NCBI RefSeq assembly: GCF_012584455.1
Contig: NZ_JABAEB010000001.1
Coordinates: forward strand, 248,001 to 312,000
From: Shewanella oncorhynchi
GTDB taxonomy: Bacteria > Pseudomonadota > Gammaproteobacteria > Enterobacterales > Shewanellaceae
DNA: 64,000 nucleotides
Reading direction: 5' to 3'
In this document: positions 1 to 11,721 of the stretch, piece after piece
Layout: each line of letters opens with the position of its first letter
Numbering within the stretch: position 1 is the first letter of the stretch
Notes under the pieces: model-generated
Seen by the model: only the letters and a program-made list of their open reading frames with translations
Told to the model about the DNA's origin: nothing
Database searches by the model: none
Program-made: the position numbers and the translations under genes

Positions 1-764
1 GATTATCGGCCTGTGCGACCACGCAATCGCCAACGGGGCGAGGGCAGACCTTGTTGTATTCAGCGGCGCAAATGCAGCAGATGGGCGATTCCTCCTTCGA
101 GGAAATGAAAAAACAGCAAAAAGTGAGTAGTGATAAAAAGCTGACACAATACGTCAATTGTGTCGCTAATCGTATTACCGCAGTGCTGCCGGACCAAACC
201 CAGCGCTGGGATGTGGTTTTGTTTGACTCTGAACAAGTTAACGCTTTTGCTCTGCCGGGTGGGCATATTGGGGTTTATACCGGATTGCTTAAGGTCGCTA
301 AGGGACCTGATCAGCTTGCTACTGTGCTCGGTCACGAAGTCGCGCATGTGTTGGCGCAACATGGTAACGAGCAGGTTTCCCGTGGACAGTTAACGGGCGT
401 TGGGATGCAAATAGCCGATGCGGCGCTCGGGGCGAGTGGTGTGTCAAATCGCGACTTATATATGTCGGCATTGGGACTCGGTGCTCAGGTAGGGGTTATT
501 CTGCCTTTTGGTCGCGCCCAAGAGAGCGAAGCCGATATTATGGGCGTAGAGCTAATGGCTCGAGCGGGTTTCAATCCGGCTCAGAGTGTTGAGTTATGGC
601 AGAATATGTCGAAGGTGGGCGGTAGCCAAGGGCCGGAGTTATTATCGACCCATCCATCGAACAGTAATCGCATTGCTCAGCTACAACAATTGCAAGCACA
701 GATGCAGCCACTTTATGCCAGTGCTAAAGCGCAGGTGAAGAATCAATGTGTGGCGCCGAAATAA
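1..764 (+). CDS. M48 family metalloprotease lipoprotein, 5'-truncated
   Basis: Zinc metallopeptidase of the M48 family (LoiP/YggG and BepA relatives), which act on outer-membrane or envelope proteins from the periplasm. The reading frame is open to the left edge, and codons 3-14 read L-S-A-C, a lipobox, so the gene starts upstream of the window and the product is probably a lipoprotein. The HEVAH zinc motif is encoded near 335-350, and the third ligand lies in ESEAD near 525-540. A C-terminal HPSNSNRI segment is also typical of the family. About 250 residues remain, close to full size, so only the signal peptide is missing. It stands alone with a 219-bp gap before fklB. The TTG at 51 is not a credible start because the lipobox precedes it. 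Confidence 0.88.
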   Translation, partial: LSACATTQSPTGRGQTLLYSAAQMQQMGDSSFEEMKKQQKVSSDKKLTQYVNCVANRITAVLPDQTQRWDVVLFDSEQVNAFALPGGHIGVYTGLLKVAKGPDQLATVLGHEVAHVLAQHGNEQVSRGQLTGVGMQIADAALGASGVSNRDLYMSALGLGAQVGVILPFGRAQESEADIMGVELMARAGFNPAQSVELWQNMSKVGGSQGPELLSTHPSNSNRIAQLQQLQAQMQPLYASAKAQVKNQCVAPK

Positions 765-983
765 GCTGAAGTCTATTTAAGATCTAAGTGCCCGTTTGGT
801 GAGTGTTCGCTGTCGTTTGTGGAGAGATATGTGTCCTTAACCTATTTATGCTTTTGGATAAATACGCAATAAGTGTGTAAAAAAGCCTCCTTAGTTAAAT
901 AAGCAGTCAGTTTATCAGCATAGCTCGCTGAACTATGGTAAACTGGCGCGCAAAATTCCACTGATAATTGAGAGTCGTTAATT

Positions 984-1601
984 ATGTCTGATAAATTCAG
1001 TACTGTTGAACAGCAAGCAAGCTACGGTGTAGGCCGTCAAATGGGTGAGCAACTGGCCGCCAATTCTTTTGATGGTGTGGATATTCCAGCCGTTCAAGCG
1101 GGTTTAGCCGATGCGTTTGCCGGTTTAGAAAGTGCTGTGTCTATGCAAGATCTGCAAGTTGCTTTCACTGAAATTAGCGGTCGTATTCAAGCTGCTCAAG
1201 AGCAAGCTGCTGCTGCTGCGTCTGCTGAAGGCGATGCCTTCTTAGCTGAAAATGCTAAGCGTGATGGCGTGACTGTGACTGACTCTGGTCTGCAGTTCGA
1301 AGTATTAGTCCAAGGTGACGGTGCTACTCCAACTTACGAAGATACTGTTCGTACTCACTACCATGGTTCTTTCATCAATGGTGATGTGTTCGACAGCTCT
1401 GTAGTTCGTGGTCAACCTGCTGAGTTCCCAGTTTCTGGCGTTATCGCTGGCTGGACTGAAGCACTGCAACTGATGCCAGTAGGCACTAAGTTGAAATTAT
1501 TTGTGCCACATCACTTAGCTTACGGTGAGCGCGGCGCGGGGGCATCGATTCCTCCTTATTCAACTTTGGTATTCGAAGTTGAATTATTAGATATCATCTA
1601 A
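984..1601 (+). CDS. fklB: FKBP-type peptidyl-prolyl cis-trans isomerase FklB (FKBP22)
   Basis: Peptidyl-prolyl isomerase of 205 residues, matching the E. coli FklB length of 206. The N-terminal part (about 1-90) is the helical dimerisation domain seen in FKBP22/Mip proteins. The C-terminal part (about 95-205) is the FKBP fold, with GSFINGDVFDSS, the VIAGWTEAL motif and PPYSTLVFEVELL at the end. There is no signal peptide, so it is probably cytoplasmic. GAGAG at 970-974 serves as ribosome binding site for the ATG. A rho-independent terminator follows directly, so it is likely monocistronic. Confidence 0.95.
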   Translation: MSDKFSTVEQQASYGVGRQMGEQLAANSFDGVDIPAVQAGLADAFAGLESAVSMQDLQVAFTEISGRIQAAQEQAAAAASAEGDAFLAENAKRDGVTVTDSGLQFEVLVQGDGATPTYEDTVRTHYHGSFINGDVFDSSVVRGQPAEFPVSGVIAGWTEALQLMPVGTKLKLFVPHHLAYGERGAGASIPPYSTLVFEVELLDII

Positions 1602-1606
1602 TATTG

Positions 1607-2485
<879 letters not shown>

Positions 2486-2490
2486 TATTA

Positions 2491-2516
2491 AAAACGCCGA
2501 TATGGCGTTTTTTTTT
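2491..2516 (+). terminator. Terminator after dapB
   Basis: Stem AAACGCC / GGCGTTT with loop GATAT, followed by an uninterrupted run of T. It starts five bases after the dapB stop. Confidence 0.92.
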
Positions 2517-2665
2517 GCACCCAGTTACCAGTGGGTGGACGGTTTCGCGTTTTTACTGTAAACTCGCTGGAATTTGTCAAAATTTCGTAAATTAGCGGAA
2601 ATTGGTATCTTAACATAACATAAAAACATTATATTTCAGTGGCTTGGCTCTTTATGGAGGTCGCG

Positions 2666-3814
2666 TTGACAAAGTCTGCCTTACTCGTACTCGAAGATGG
2701 AACTGTATTCTCTGGCACAGCAATTGGTGCCGATGGTCTCTCTGTTGGTGAAGTTGTTTTTAACACTTCCATGACAGGATACCAAGAAATTTTAACTGAT
2801 CCATCCTACTCACGCCAGATTGTAACATTAACCTACCCACACATAGGCAACACTGGTACCAATGATGAAGATATTGAATCCGATGGGGTTCACGCTTGTG
2901 GTCTTATCATTCGTGATCTTCCGCTCATCGCAAGTAGTTTCCGTAATCAACAAAGCTTAAGTGATTATCTCAAAGCGAACAATGTCGTTGGCATAGCAGA
3001 TATCGATACCCGCAAGTTAACTCGTATTCTCCGTGAAAAAGGTGCTCAAGCCGGTTGTATTATGGCAGGTGCAGACTTAGACGAAGCAAAAGCGCTCGCC
3101 GCTGCCAAAGCTTTCCCCGGTTTAAAAGGCATGGATCTCGCTAAAGAAGTCACGACCAAAACTGCCTATCCATGGCGTAAAGGTAGCTGGCGTTTAGTGG
3201 GCGGCTTACCAGAAGATACGCCAGCAAATGAGCTTAAATACAAAGTAGTAGCCTACGACTACGGCGTTAAGCAAAACATTCTGCGCATGTTAGTGGACCG
3301 CGGTTGTGACGTCACCGTAGTGCCTGCTAAAACTTCAGCTGCCGAAGTGTTAGCGATGAATCCCGATGGTGTGTTCCTTTCGAACGGCCCTGGCGATCCA
3401 GAGCCATGCGATTACGCGATTGAAGCGATTCAACAAATTCTGAAAACCGATACGCCGATTTTCGGTATTTGTTTAGGTCATCAGCTACTCGCGCTGGCCT
3501 CAGGTGCAAAAACCTTGAAGATGAAGTTTGGTCACCACGGTGCAAACCACCCAGTGAGCAATATCGAGAAAGGTAACGTGATGATCACCAGCCAAAACCA
3601 CGGTTTTGCTGCCGATGAAACGACCTTACCTGCCAACATTAAGGTGACGCATAAGTCGCTGTTTGATGGTTCACTCCAAGGTATCCATCTGACGGACAAG
3701 CCCGCGTTCAGCTTCCAAGGTCACCCTGAAGCGAGCCCTGGCCCGAACGATGCCGCCCCGCTGTTCGATCACTTTATCGAGCTAATCGACATATACCGTC
3801 AGAACGCCAAGTAG
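2666..3814 (+). CDS. carA: Carbamoyl-phosphate synthase small (glutaminase) subunit
   Basis: CarA hydrolyses glutamine and passes ammonia to CarB for carbamoyl phosphate, the precursor of arginine and pyrimidines. The start is TTG at 2666: GGAGG at 2656-2660 sits five bases upstream, and the N-terminus ([12 protein letters not shown]) then aligns with E. coli CarA, giving exactly 382 residues. A longer reading from GTG 2639 would lack this ribosome site. The class I glutaminase domain has the nucleophile in [10 protein letters not shown] and the His/Glu pair in GHPEASPGP. It is followed after 27 bp by carB. I could not find a clear ARG box or attenuator in the 180 bp upstream. Confidence 0.96.
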   Translation: MTKSALLVLEDGTVFSGTAIGADGLSVGEVVFNTSMTGYQEILTDPSYSRQIVTLTYPHIGNTGTNDEDIESDGVHACGLIIRDLPLIASSFRNQQSLSDYLKANNVVGIADIDTRKLTRILREKGAQAGCIMAGADLDEAKALAAAKAFPGLKGMDLAKEVTTKTAYPWRKGSWRLVGGLPEDTPANELKYKVVAYDYGVKQNILRMLVDRGCDVTVVPAKTSAAEVLAMNPDGVFLSNGPGDPEPCDYAIEAIQQILKTDTPIFGICLGHQLLALASGAKTLKMKFGHHGANHPVSNIEKGNVMITSQNHGFAADETTLPANIKVTHKSLFDGSLQGIHLTDKPAFSFQGHPEASPGPNDAAPLFDHFIELIDIYRQNAK

Positions 3815-3841
3815 TACGCTAGCTAGGAGAAGAGAGAAGCA

Positions 3842-6800
3842 ATGCCAAAACGTACAGATATAAAGAGTATTCTTATCCTAGGCGCCGGCCCAATCGTGAT
3901 TGGTCAGGCATGTGAATTTGACTATTCTGGCGCACAAGCGTGTAAAGCGCTGCGTGAAGAAGGCTACCGTGTCATTCTGGTGAACTCTAACCCTGCCACC
4001 ATTATGACTGATCCAGAAATGGCCGATGCCACTTATATCGAGCCGATTCACTGGGAAGTGGTCCGTAACATTATTGCTAAAGAACGCCCAGATGCGATTC
4101 TGCCAACCATGGGCGGCCAAACCGCACTGAACTGCGCATTAGAACTTGAAGCCAAAGGCGTACTGAAAGAATTTAACGTCGAGATGATTGGCGCGACTGC
4201 CGATGCTATCGATAAAGCTGAAGACCGTAGCCGCTTTGATAAAGCGATGAAAAGTATTGGTCTTGACTGTCCACGCGCGGGCATTGCCCACAATATGGAA
4301 GAAGCTTACGGCGTGCTCGATCAAGTGGGTTTCCCTTGCATTATCCGCCCATCCTTTACTATGGGGGGCTCAGGCGGCGGTATCGCTTACAACAGGGAAG
4401 AGTTCGAAGAGATCTGTTCACAGGGCTTAGAGTTATCGCCAACGAGTGAACTGCTGATCGACGAATCACTGATCGGTTGGAAAGAATACGAGATGGAAGT
4501 GGTCCGTGACCGCAACGATAACTGCATTATCGTCTGCGCCATCGAAAACTTCGATCCTATGGGCGTGCACACGGGCGACTCTATTACAGTTGCACCCGCG
4601 CAAACCCTGACTGATAAAGAATACCAAATCATGCGTAACGCCTCTATGGCCGTACTGCGTGAGATTGGTGTTGAGACCGGCGGTTCGAACGTACAGTTTG
4701 GTATCAACCCGAAAGATGGCCGTATGGTTATCATCGAGATGAACCCACGTGTATCGCGCTCTTCAGCATTAGCATCAAAAGCAACGGGTTTCCCGATTGC
4801 TAAAATCGCTGCTAAGTTAGCGGTTGGTTTCACCCTTGATGAGCTGATGAACGACATTACTGGCGGTCGTACGCCAGCGTCATTCGAGCCTGCTATCGAT
4901 TACGTTGTGACTAAAGTGCCACGCTTTAACTTTGAAAAGTTTGCCGGCGCGAATGATCGCTTAACCACACAGATGAAGTCTGTGGGTGAAGTGATGGCGA
5001 TTGGGCGTACTTTCCAAGAGTCACTGCAAAAAGCCTTACGTGGTTTAGAGGTTAGCCGTAACGGTCTAGATCCTGTCACAGATATGTCTAAACCTGAGGC
5101 TATGTCGCGTATTCGCCACGAGCTGAAAGAGCCTGGTTGCGACCGTATTTGGTACATAGCCGATGCGATGCGTGCGGGGCTGAGCTTAGATGAAATCTTT
5201 AAACTGACCAATATCGACCCTTGGTTCCTCGTGCAAATCGAAGAGCTGGTTCAGCTCGAAGGTGTTGTTGCTGAAGCGGGTCTGGCGGGTCTGGATATCG
5301 ACTTACTGCGTAAGCTGAAACGTAAAGGTTTTGCCGATGCGCGTCTGGCCGATGTATTAGGCGTGAACGAAGCCGAAGTGCGTAAGCTGCGTGATAAGTT
5401 CGACCTGCACCCAGTCTATAAGCGTGTGGATACCTGTGCGGCCGAGTTTGCGACAGACACGGCTTACATGTACTCAACGTATGAAGAAGAATGTGAAGCT
5501 AACCCATCGACCCGTGACAAAATCATGGTGTTAGGTGGCGGGCCAAACCGTATCGGTCAAGGTATTGAGTTCGATTATTGCTGTGTGCACGCGGCGTTAG
5601 CGCTACGTGAAGACGGCTATGAAACCATCATGGTGAACTGTAACCCTGAAACCGTTTCAACCGACTACGACACTTCAGACCGTCTGTACTTCGAACCCGT
5701 CACACTGGAAGACGTATTAGAAATAGTCCGTATCGAGAAGCCAAAGGGCGTTATCGTGCAGTACGGTGGTCAAACGCCATTGAAATTGGCCCGTGCCTTA
5801 GAAGCTGCTGGCGTACCTGTAATTGGTACTAGCCCAGATGCCATCGACCGCGCCGAAGACCGTGAGCGTTTCCAGCAAGCGATTCAACGCTTAGAGATGA
5901 AACAGCCTGAAAATGATACCGTGACTACGGTTGAAGGTGCTGTGATTGCCGCTGAGCGTATCGGTTATCCGCTAGTTGTGCGTCCATCCTATGTACTGGG
6001 CGGCCGCGCGATGGAAATCGTTTACGACAAGCAAGATTTGCTGCGTTACTTCAACGAAGCCGTGAGCGTATCTAACGCGTCGCCTGTACTGCTCGATCGC
6101 TTCTTAGATGATGCGATTGAAGTGGATATCGACGCAGTATGTGACGGTGAAATCGTGGTGATTGGCGCGATTATGGAGCATATCGAACAAGCGGGGGTTC
6201 ACTCAGGTGACTCAGGTTGTTCACTACCGCCCTACACGCTAAGCCAAGAAATCCAAGATCGCATGCGCGTTCAAGTCGGCAAGTTGGCGATGGAACTCGG
6301 TGTTGTCGGTCTGATGAACGTACAGTTCGCCGTGAAAGATAACGAAATCTATATGATTGAAGTTAACCCACGTGCTGCCCGTACTGTGCCATTCGTGTCC
6401 AAAGCGACCGGTGTGCCTTTAGCTAAGATCGCCGCGCGTGTGATGGCGGGTCAAAGCTTAACGTCGCAAAACTTCACTAAAGAAGTGATCCCACCTTTCT
6501 ACTCAGTGAAAGAAGTGGTGTTGCCATTTAATAAGTTCCCGGGTGTTGACCCACTGTTAGGCCCTGAAATGCGCTCTACTGGTGAAGTGATGGGTGTGGG
6601 TGACACCTTCGCCGAAGCCTATGCTAAGGCGCAGTTAGGTGCGACTTCTGAGGTGCCTAAGTCGGGCCGTGCATTATTGTCTGTGCGTAACAGCGATAAG
6701 AAACGCGTTGCCGATTTAGCGGCTAAGTTAATTGAGCTCGGTTACCAAATCGATGCGACTCATGGTACTGCGGTTATCCTAGGCGAAGCGGGTATCAACC

Positions 6801-7066
6801 CACGTTTAGTGAACAAGGTACACGAAGGACGTCCACACATTCTCGATCGCATCAAGAATGGTGAATACACTTATATCGTGAACACTACCGAAGGTCGCCA
6901 AGCGATTGAAGATTCTCGTCAATTGCGCCGCGGTGCACTGCGTTACAAAGTTAACTACACGACGACCATGAATGCTGCATTCGCCACTTGTATGGCCCAT
7001 GCCGCCGATGACCGTACTAACGTGACTTCAGTACAAGAATTGCATCTGCGCGTACTGGCTAAATAA
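3842..7066 (+). CDS. carB: Carbamoyl-phosphate synthase large subunit
   Basis: CarB makes carbamoyl phosphate from bicarbonate, two ATP and the ammonia channelled from CarA. It has 1074 residues (E. coli 1073). Two homologous ATP-grasp halves are visible, each opening with an ILGxGP or [11 protein letters not shown] nucleotide-binding loop, and both containing the EMNPR or EVNPR metal-binding motif. The C-terminal roughly 140 residues form the MGS-like allosteric domain for ornithine and UMP. The ribosome site AGGAGAAGAG lies before ATG 3842. It forms an operon with carA and ends in a strong terminator. Confidence 0.98.
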   Translation: MPKRTDIKSILILGAGPIVIGQACEFDYSGAQACKALREEGYRVILVNSNPATIMTDPEMADATYIEPIHWEVVRNIIAKERPDAILPTMGGQTALNCALELEAKGVLKEFNVEMIGATADAIDKAEDRSRFDKAMKSIGLDCPRAGIAHNMEEAYGVLDQVGFPCIIRPSFTMGGSGGGIAYNREEFEEICSQGLELSPTSELLIDESLIGWKEYEMEVVRDRNDNCIIVCAIENFDPMGVHTGDSITVAPAQTLTDKEYQIMRNASMAVLREIGVETGGSNVQFGINPKDGRMVIIEMNPRVSRSSALASKATGFPIAKIAAKLAVGFTLDELMNDITGGRTPASFEPAIDYVVTKVPRFNFEKFAGANDRLTTQMKSVGEVMAIGRTFQESLQKALRGLEVSRNGLDPVTDMSKPEAMSRIRHELKEPGCDRIWYIADAMRAGLSLDEIFKLTNIDPWFLVQIEELVQLEGVVAEAGLAGLDIDLLRKLKRKGFADARLADVLGVNEAEVRKLRDKFDLHPVYKRVDTCAAEFATDTAYMYSTYEEECEANPSTRDKIMVLGGGPNRIGQGIEFDYCCVHAALALREDGYETIMVNCNPETVSTDYDTSDRLYFEPVTLEDVLEIVRIEKPKGVIVQYGGQTPLKLARALEAAGVPVIGTSPDAIDRAEDRERFQQAIQRLEMKQPENDTVTTVEGAVIAAERIGYPLVVRPSYVLGGRAMEIVYDKQDLLRYFNEAVSVSNASPVLLDRFLDDAIEVDIDAVCDGEIVVIGAIMEHIEQAGVHSGDSGCSLPPYTLSQEIQDRMRVQVGKLAMELGVVGLMNVQFAVKDNEIYMIEVNPRAARTVPFVSKATGVPLAKIAARVMAGQSLTSQNFTKEVIPPFYSVKEVVLPFNKFPGVDPLLGPEMRSTGEVMGVGDTFAEAYAKAQLGATSEVPKSGRALLSVRNSDKKRVADLAAKLIELGYQIDATHGTAVILGEAGINPRLVNKVHEGRPHILDRIKNGEYTYIVNTTEGRQAIEDSRQLRRGALRYKVNYTTTMNAAFATCMAHAADDRTNVTSVQELHLRVLAK

Positions 7067-7091
7067 GCCACAGGGTTAATGCCGTTAATTA

Positions 7092-7128
7092 GAGGGCCGC
7101 ATAACTTAGGTTATGCGGCCTTATTATT
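7092..7128 (+). terminator. Terminator after carB
   Basis: Ten-base perfect stem GGCCGCATAA / TTATGCGGCC with a 6-nt loop, followed by T-rich TTATTATTTC. Confidence 0.88.
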
Positions 7129-7186
7129 TCGTCCATTTTGAGCGCTTCGTTCATTTTATCTTCTACTTAGATTGCCTGAGAAAACT

Positions 7187-7918
7187 ATGTCTGCGCCAGC
7201 CGATAGCCTTGCCAAAGTCGATACTTTTATTGCGCCGCCTTGCCTCGGGCAAATACGTGTGCTTTATCAAGATAACGATATTCTACTGATTGATAAGCCA
7301 AGCGGATTATTGAGTTTGTCGGGGAAGAATCCGCTGAATCTCGACTCGGTGCATTATCGTTTAGTGCAGGATTTTCCGACGGCCACTTTGCTGCACAGAC
7401 TCGATTTTGGCACTTCCGGTATCATGCTGGTGGCGCTGAATAAAAGCGTGAATGGTTTGCTGACAAAACAGTTTCAGGCGCGCACGGTTGAAAAGCGTTA
7501 TACCGCCTTGCTGCACGGGCATTTAGCCGCTGACAGCGGGGTGATTAATCTGCCGATCGCTAAAGATGTTGAGCATTTCCCACTGCAGAAGATCTGCCAT
7601 AGCACAGGCAAAGTTGCGATCAGTGAATATCAGGTGCTGGAACGATTAACCGAACCTTTCGCCACGCGGGTCGAATTTACCCCTGTTTCTGGTCGCACTC
7701 ATCAACTGCGGATCCACAGTCAGCAATTGGGTCACTCAATACTGGGGTGCGATCTCTACGGCGGCGTGGGTGAGTGCGTGACTGATAAGGCTGATGCAGA
7801 TGAAGCTGATATCACTAATACGACGAGCAACAGATTAATGCTGCATGCGACCCGCTTAGCGTTTAATCATCCTATCACGGGTGAGCGTATCGACTGGGTT
7901 TGTGAGTGTCCTTTTTAA
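7187..7918 (+). CDS. RluA-family RNA pseudouridine synthase
   Basis: Pseudouridine synthase of the RluA family, which isomerises uridine in 23S rRNA or tRNA. It shows the catalytic motif HRLDFGTSG (Asp nucleophile, near residue 72) and the later GRTHQLRIH motif. There is no S4 domain. Overall it most resembles E. coli RluA (dual 23S U746/tRNA U32 enzyme), for example LYQDNDILLIDKPSGLLS. However, it carries an acidic insert (DKADADEADITNT) before the C-terminal LMLHATRL. Substrate is therefore inferred, not shown. The ATG at 7187 is chosen over TTG 7172 because the extra five residues have no family counterpart. The ribosome site is weak. Confidence 0.85.
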   Translation: MSAPADSLAKVDTFIAPPCLGQIRVLYQDNDILLIDKPSGLLSLSGKNPLNLDSVHYRLVQDFPTATLLHRLDFGTSGIMLVALNKSVNGLLTKQFQARTVEKRYTALLHGHLAADSGVINLPIAKDVEHFPLQKICHSTGKVAISEYQVLERLTEPFATRVEFTPVSGRTHQLRIHSQQLGHSILGCDLYGGVGECVTDKADADEADITNTTSNRLMLHATRLAFNHPITGERIDWVCECPF

Positions 7919-7984
7919 GCGCTTTTAAAAGAGCAATAGAGTTTAGCTCTCAGCATTCAGCACTTAGAATTTAGATCAATGGGT

Positions 7985-8758
7985 TTAGTTGCTAAACCCG
8001 ATACGTTCGGTTTGCATGGGCGGCGCATCGTTGGGGAGCCAAGTACGGTAAATCGTTGCGAAGGTGCCATCTGCTTTTATCGCTTCTAGGCTGTTTTTCC
8101 ACAGTTCGATCACATCATTGGGCGTGCCTTGTGAGAAGGCAATGTAAAGATGATTAGCACTAATCGTGAAGAGCGACTCTACATCATCAATGCTCGCGCC
8201 TGCATCCGACAGAATACTCGGCGCGGTGAGATTGGCATTACACCAAAGATCGACACGTTGCTTCATCAATTGTTTTGCACTCAATAAGGGCTCGGATGAG
8301 GCCGCAACATTCGTAAATCCCAGTTCGAGCAATAGGCGTTCTTCCACCGAGGCACGATAGACACCAATTGCCTTAGCCGTCTTTGCATCATTTATAGTGG
8401 TTATTTTTATACCGCTATTTTTTAAGGCATAAAAATTAGTCGTGCCGACAGCAACAGGCCCAATCATAGTAAACATTTGCTCCCTTTCTGCTGTGCGCGT
8501 CATAGTAAACAACACAGTATTAGGTTGCTCGGTCAGCATTTTCCAGCCGCGAGCCCAAGGTACGACCTTGATTGGATCTGGGTTGTTTATGCGCTTTTGA
8601 ATTTCTTGTACTACCTGTACAGCTAAACCATCGGGTTTGCCATCGACAGAAAAGCTGATTGGTGACCATTCTTCGGTATAGATGTTGAGCGGCTGTGCGC
8701 GAAGAGAAACTGCGCTGCTAAGGGTGAGTGATAACAATAAACTTGTGACTAATTTCAT
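7985..8758 (-). CDS. Periplasmic solute-binding-like protein (SBP_bac_3 family), orphan
   Basis: 257-residue protein with a signal peptide (MKLVTSLLLSLTLSSAVSLRAQ) and the fold pattern of type-3 extracellular solute-binding proteins: NIYTEEWSPISF near the mature N-terminus, then PDGLAVQVVQEI and AKAIGVYRAS. Many Shewanella genomes carry such proteins without permeases, and here no ABC permease or ATPase is adjacent. It might therefore feed a sensor or a distant transporter. The ligand is unknown. Neighbours are an RluA-type gene (opposite strand) and a chemoreceptor on the same strand. Confidence 0.75.
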   Translation of the reverse strand: MKLVTSLLLSLTLSSAVSLRAQPLNIYTEEWSPISFSVDGKPDGLAVQVVQEIQKRINNPDPIKVVPWARGWKMLTEQPNTVLFTMTRTAEREQMFTMIGPVAVGTTNFYALKNSGIKITTINDAKTAKAIGVYRASVEERLLLELGFTNVAASSEPLLSAKQLMKQRVDLWCNANLTAPSILSDAGASIDDVESLFTISANHLYIAFSQGTPNDVIELWKNSLEAIKADGTFATIYRTWLPNDAPPMQTERIGFSN

Positions 8759-8900
8759 TAATAACCCTAAAAATTAGAATGTTATAATTGAGTCTCACTG
8801 CTTGCTCTTGAAACGATTAAAGATGAAGGCTGTGCTCAAATCAAGTATAGCTAGGGGTTCATTTTCTAAGATTAAATTTACTATACCGTTTTGAACGATA

Positions 8901-8928
8901 GAAAAAGAGCGCGAGTATGGCGCTCTTA
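8901..8928 (-). terminator. Terminator after the chemoreceptor gene
   Basis: Read on the minus strand: stem AAGAGCGC / GCGCTCTT with a 7-nt loop, followed by a T-rich run. It lies 47 bp beyond the chemoreceptor stop. Confidence 0.85.
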
Positions 8929-8974
8929 GGTAGGCTTATTTATGGGTGATAGCTTATCTTTCTGTGCCTATATA

Positions 8975-10063
8975 TCACGCTCGATATACATCTCGCATAA
9001 GGTTATCAATGCAATGCACAACACGCATACTGGCGTCTTCCATTGAGTGTAGTTGTTTGACCATCTCAGGCAAATTACCTTTTTGTCTCGCATTGAGCGC
9101 TGCTTTTCCTGCCTCGTGTACCGCTTTATGTGGTGCATCTAATGCTTTGAAGTTACTTAAATGCTGATAATTCTCGGCACCAAATCCTTTGAAATACCAT
9201 TGCCCTAGGCGGCACTCAGTGTGTGAGTTCACATTGTGGTTATGCTGTGGTTTCTCAATTAATTGATAAACGCTACTTTTCCAGACTGCGTGGTCGAGCT
9301 TAGTGGTATTCAAGAATGACGCTGTGGCTGCGTTATGGATAACGTGCTGCATTTGTTTTGAGCGTTGCAGGACATCTTCAACGACTTGACCAATTTGGGT
9401 TGAGGAGGTGGCTACATCAACGGCACTGCTTTGATTGTTATGAACAATTTCTTTAATCTCAGCTGCTTGCGCGACGATTTGTTTCACGAGCTTTTCAATA
9501 TGGCTACTGGCTTCATGGGCTTTGCTCGCAAGCTGGCGCACTTCATCGGCCACCACGGCAAACCCTCGTCCTGCTTCGCCTGCACGGGCGGCTTCAATGG
9601 CGGCGTTCAATGCCAGCAAGTTTGTTTGTTCTGAAATTCCTTGAATTGCCGCAACAAATTGATTGATTGAAGAGGTCGTAGCATCGAGTTCTGTGACAGC
9701 TTTCATGCTGTTCGATGCTTGATCATTAATATAAGTTGCTCTAGTGCCTAAATTGGCAATGGCCACACGGGTTTGATCAAAAACGTGATTGAGTTCAGAC
9801 AGTGATTCTTTTTCCGCAGAGAGCAATTCGGCACTGCTGGCTAAGCCTTCGCGCACGGCATTAAGCATATCTCCGCCTAGGTTTTGGCAGGCGATCACTT
9901 CAGTGTAGTGATCTGCATTTTGGCGCGACTGTTGCTGCATAGTCTCATTTTCACGGATCATGCCACGCAGTTCATCTATTTCATTTTGGTGTTGGCGTTC
10001 TAGTTGGATGAGTCGCTCTTTAAGCGCCTGATTTTCAGCTTTGAGCTGGGAATTAAACCACAT
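8975..10063 (-). CDS. Soluble methyl-accepting chemotaxis protein with C-terminal CZB domain
   Basis: 362-residue cytoplasmic chemoreceptor. It has no transmembrane segment and starts with a coiled coil (about 5-55). The conserved signalling hairpin tip [19 protein letters not shown] is near residues 145-165. The last 110 residues form a CZB (chemoreceptor zinc-binding) domain, with the zinc ligand pattern LDHAVWK, C-R-L-G-x-W-Y and [12 protein letters not shown] receptors such as TlpD sense zinc-linked oxidants or redox state and signal through CheA/CheW. It is a single gene with its own terminator and no cytoplasmic partner nearby. Confidence 0.92.
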   Translation of the reverse strand: MWFNSQLKAENQALKERLIQLERQHQNEIDELRGMIRENETMQQQSRQNADHYTEVIACQNLGGDMLNAVREGLASSAELLSAEKESLSELNHVFDQTRVAIANLGTRATYINDQASNSMKAVTELDATTSSINQFVAAIQGISEQTNLLALNAAIEAARAGEAGRGFAVVADEVRQLASKAHEASSHIEKLVKQIVAQAAEIKEIVHNNQSSAVDVATSSTQIGQVVEDVLQRSKQMQHVIHNAATASFLNTTKLDHAVWKSSVYQLIEKPQHNHNVNSHTECRLGQWYFKGFGAENYQHLSNFKALDAPHKAVHEAGKAALNARQKGNLPEMVKQLHSMEDASMRVVHCIDNLMRDVYRA

Positions 10064-10270
10064 ATAAAACCTCTCAAGTCGCTAGGACTATCACTATTGC
10101 TTATTGACTTACTGTGACTGGGCTCAGCGGTAAATACTGCAATGTTAATAAAAAGTAAAACGATTCAGGTATGGAAATATTAACTGATCTTTAAGCTTTA
10201 TTCTTAATTTTTTTAAGGTTATTGAAGCTTTTATGCGTTGTCATAAATGGGTTAGTACTATCGAATGATA

Positions 10271-10307
10271 AGTGAACCACGCTAAGGTTAACTTAGCTTG
10301 GTTCACT
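10271..10307 (-). terminator. Probable terminator downstream of mgtE
   Basis: Inverted repeat AGTGAACCA-C-GCTAAG / CTTAGC-T-TGGTTCACT with a 5-nt loop and a single mismatch, 22 bp beyond the mgtE stop on the minus strand. The U-tract is short (TTATC), so termination efficiency is uncertain. Confidence 0.6.
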
Positions 10308-10328
10308 TTGAGGTCTTAGGTCTTAGGC

Positions 10329-11702
10329 CTATGGCATAGGTAAGTCGAGCACCACAGTGGCTATGCTGAAATACACGAGTACACCTATGATATCGGCGAT
10401 GGAGGTGATGAGTGGCGCACTAGCGGCTGCAGGGTCCATCTTTAACTTGCTCAGTAAGAAAGGCAGAGACATACCAATCAAGCTGCCAATAATCACCACA
10501 ATTTGCATTGTGAGTGCCACAACCAGCGCGATTTCAGGTCCGCCGCGCCAAAATCCTAGCAAGGACACTGCCGCTGCCATGCTGGCTCCTAATAATCCGG
10601 CGACAAATAACTCGCGCCCTAGCATAGATAACCAATCTTTGAGAACCACTTCCCCTGTGGCTAAGCCGCGTACCATTAAGGTCGACGATTGTGAGCCCGC
10701 ATTGCCGCCGCTATCGATCAGCAGAGGTAGGAAGAAGACTAAAGAGACATAACTGGCAATGATGTCTTCGAAGAAGGCGATCCCCGCTCCCGAGAAAATA
10801 TTACCAAAAACCAAGATTACCAGCCAAACCACGCGCTTACGGTAAAGTAAGCCTATGCTGGCAGTCTTGAGGTTATGGTCAATATTGCCGATGGCCGCGG
10901 TTTTTGTGAACTCAAGATCCGCCTGTGAGCTGGCGATATCCATAGCATCATCATAGGTGACGATACCGACGAGCTGGCCTTTGCCATTGACTACTGGCAG
11001 CGCCATTAAGTCGTAATGGGCGATCATCTGCACCGCTTCTTCGCGAAAGGCATTGGCATCAAGCGCGACGGGATCGGGTTTCATAAAGTCGACCACTCGC
11101 TCGTGTGGCTGCGCCAGCAATAACTGCCTTAAAGATACAGTTCCTATTAAGCGGCCTAACATATCCACCACATAGGTTTGATAAATCGTTTCTTTATCTG
11201 CCGCTTCAGTACGAAGAGTATCAATGGCTTCTGCCGCAGTATGGCGGCTATTCAGTAATGTGTAATCCGAGGTCATGACCGCGCCGACTTTAGCTTTATC
11301 ATAGGCGGCGAGGGTGCGCATATCTTCCCGTTTGGCCAATGCTAGCGCAGGTAAAATCGCCGCTTGCTGGGTTTCATCGAGCAGATTATAGAGGTCGGCA
11401 CGTTCATCTGCTGCCATGTGAACCAGCAGCGCAGAAAGCGTGGTTTTATCTAATTGCTGTACTAAGCTGGCTTGCAATTCATCGGTCAGATAGCGAAACA
11501 AATTGGCGCAAACCTTAGGTGAGGCCAGTTGCAATAATAGGACTTGTTGAGCTTGATTAAAGATGTTAAATACGGCTGCAATATCGGCAGGGTGGCGTTT
11601 TTCGGCTAATTCAGCCATGGCGCTGGCACTGCGTTGCTCGATAATCATTTGCAGGTTATGGATGATTTTTTTAGTGTTGTTTGTGCTGTTATTCATGTTC
11701 AT
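10329..11702 (-). CDS. mgtE: Magnesium transporter MgtE
   Basis: MgtE is an inner-membrane magnesium channel gated by cytosolic magnesium. Domains in order: MgtE N domain (about 30-130, helical superhelix), a CBS pair (about 135-260, with VGAVMTSDYTLL and DFMKPDPVAL marking the two repeats), the connecting plug helix, and about five transmembrane helices (about 285-457) containing LLIDSGGNAGSQSSTLMVR, the signature pore segment. Length (457) matches the family. ATG 11702 has GAGAG upstream. It begins 19 bp after the stop of an outer-membrane-like gene, so both are probably read from one transcript with a long structured leader. Confidence 0.95.
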   Translation of the reverse strand: MNMNNSTNNTKKIIHNLQMIIEQRSASAMAELAEKRHPADIAAVFNIFNQAQQVLLLQLASPKVCANLFRYLTDELQASLVQQLDKTTLSALLVHMAADERADLYNLLDETQQAAILPALALAKREDMRTLAAYDKAKVGAVMTSDYTLLNSRHTAAEAIDTLRTEAADKETIYQTYVVDMLGRLIGTVSLRQLLLAQPHERVVDFMKPDPVALDANAFREEAVQMIAHYDLMALPVVNGKGQLVGIVTYDDAMDIASSQADLEFTKTAAIGNIDHNLKTASIGLLYRKRVVWLVILVFGNIFSGAGIAFFEDIIASYVSLVFFLPLLIDSGGNAGSQSSTLMVRGLATGEVVLKDWLSMLGRELFVAGLLGASMAAAVSLLGFWRGGPEIALVVALTMQIVVIIGSLIGMSLPFLLSKLKMDPAAASAPLITSIADIIGVLVYFSIATVVLDLPMP

Positions 11703-11721
11703 AGTTCATTCTCTCAACGAT

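Noticed and set aside
4387..4857. 156-residue minus-strand ORF inside carB
   Set aside because: Antisense shadow. The frame mirrors third-codon bias of carB and has no independent signal.
5199..5477. Arg/His/Pro-rich minus-strand ORF inside carB
   Set aside because: Shadow of a highly conserved plus-strand gene with no ribosome site.
7094..7120. Long hairpin after carB as an attenuator
   Set aside because: The T-rich tail and position fit a simple terminator.
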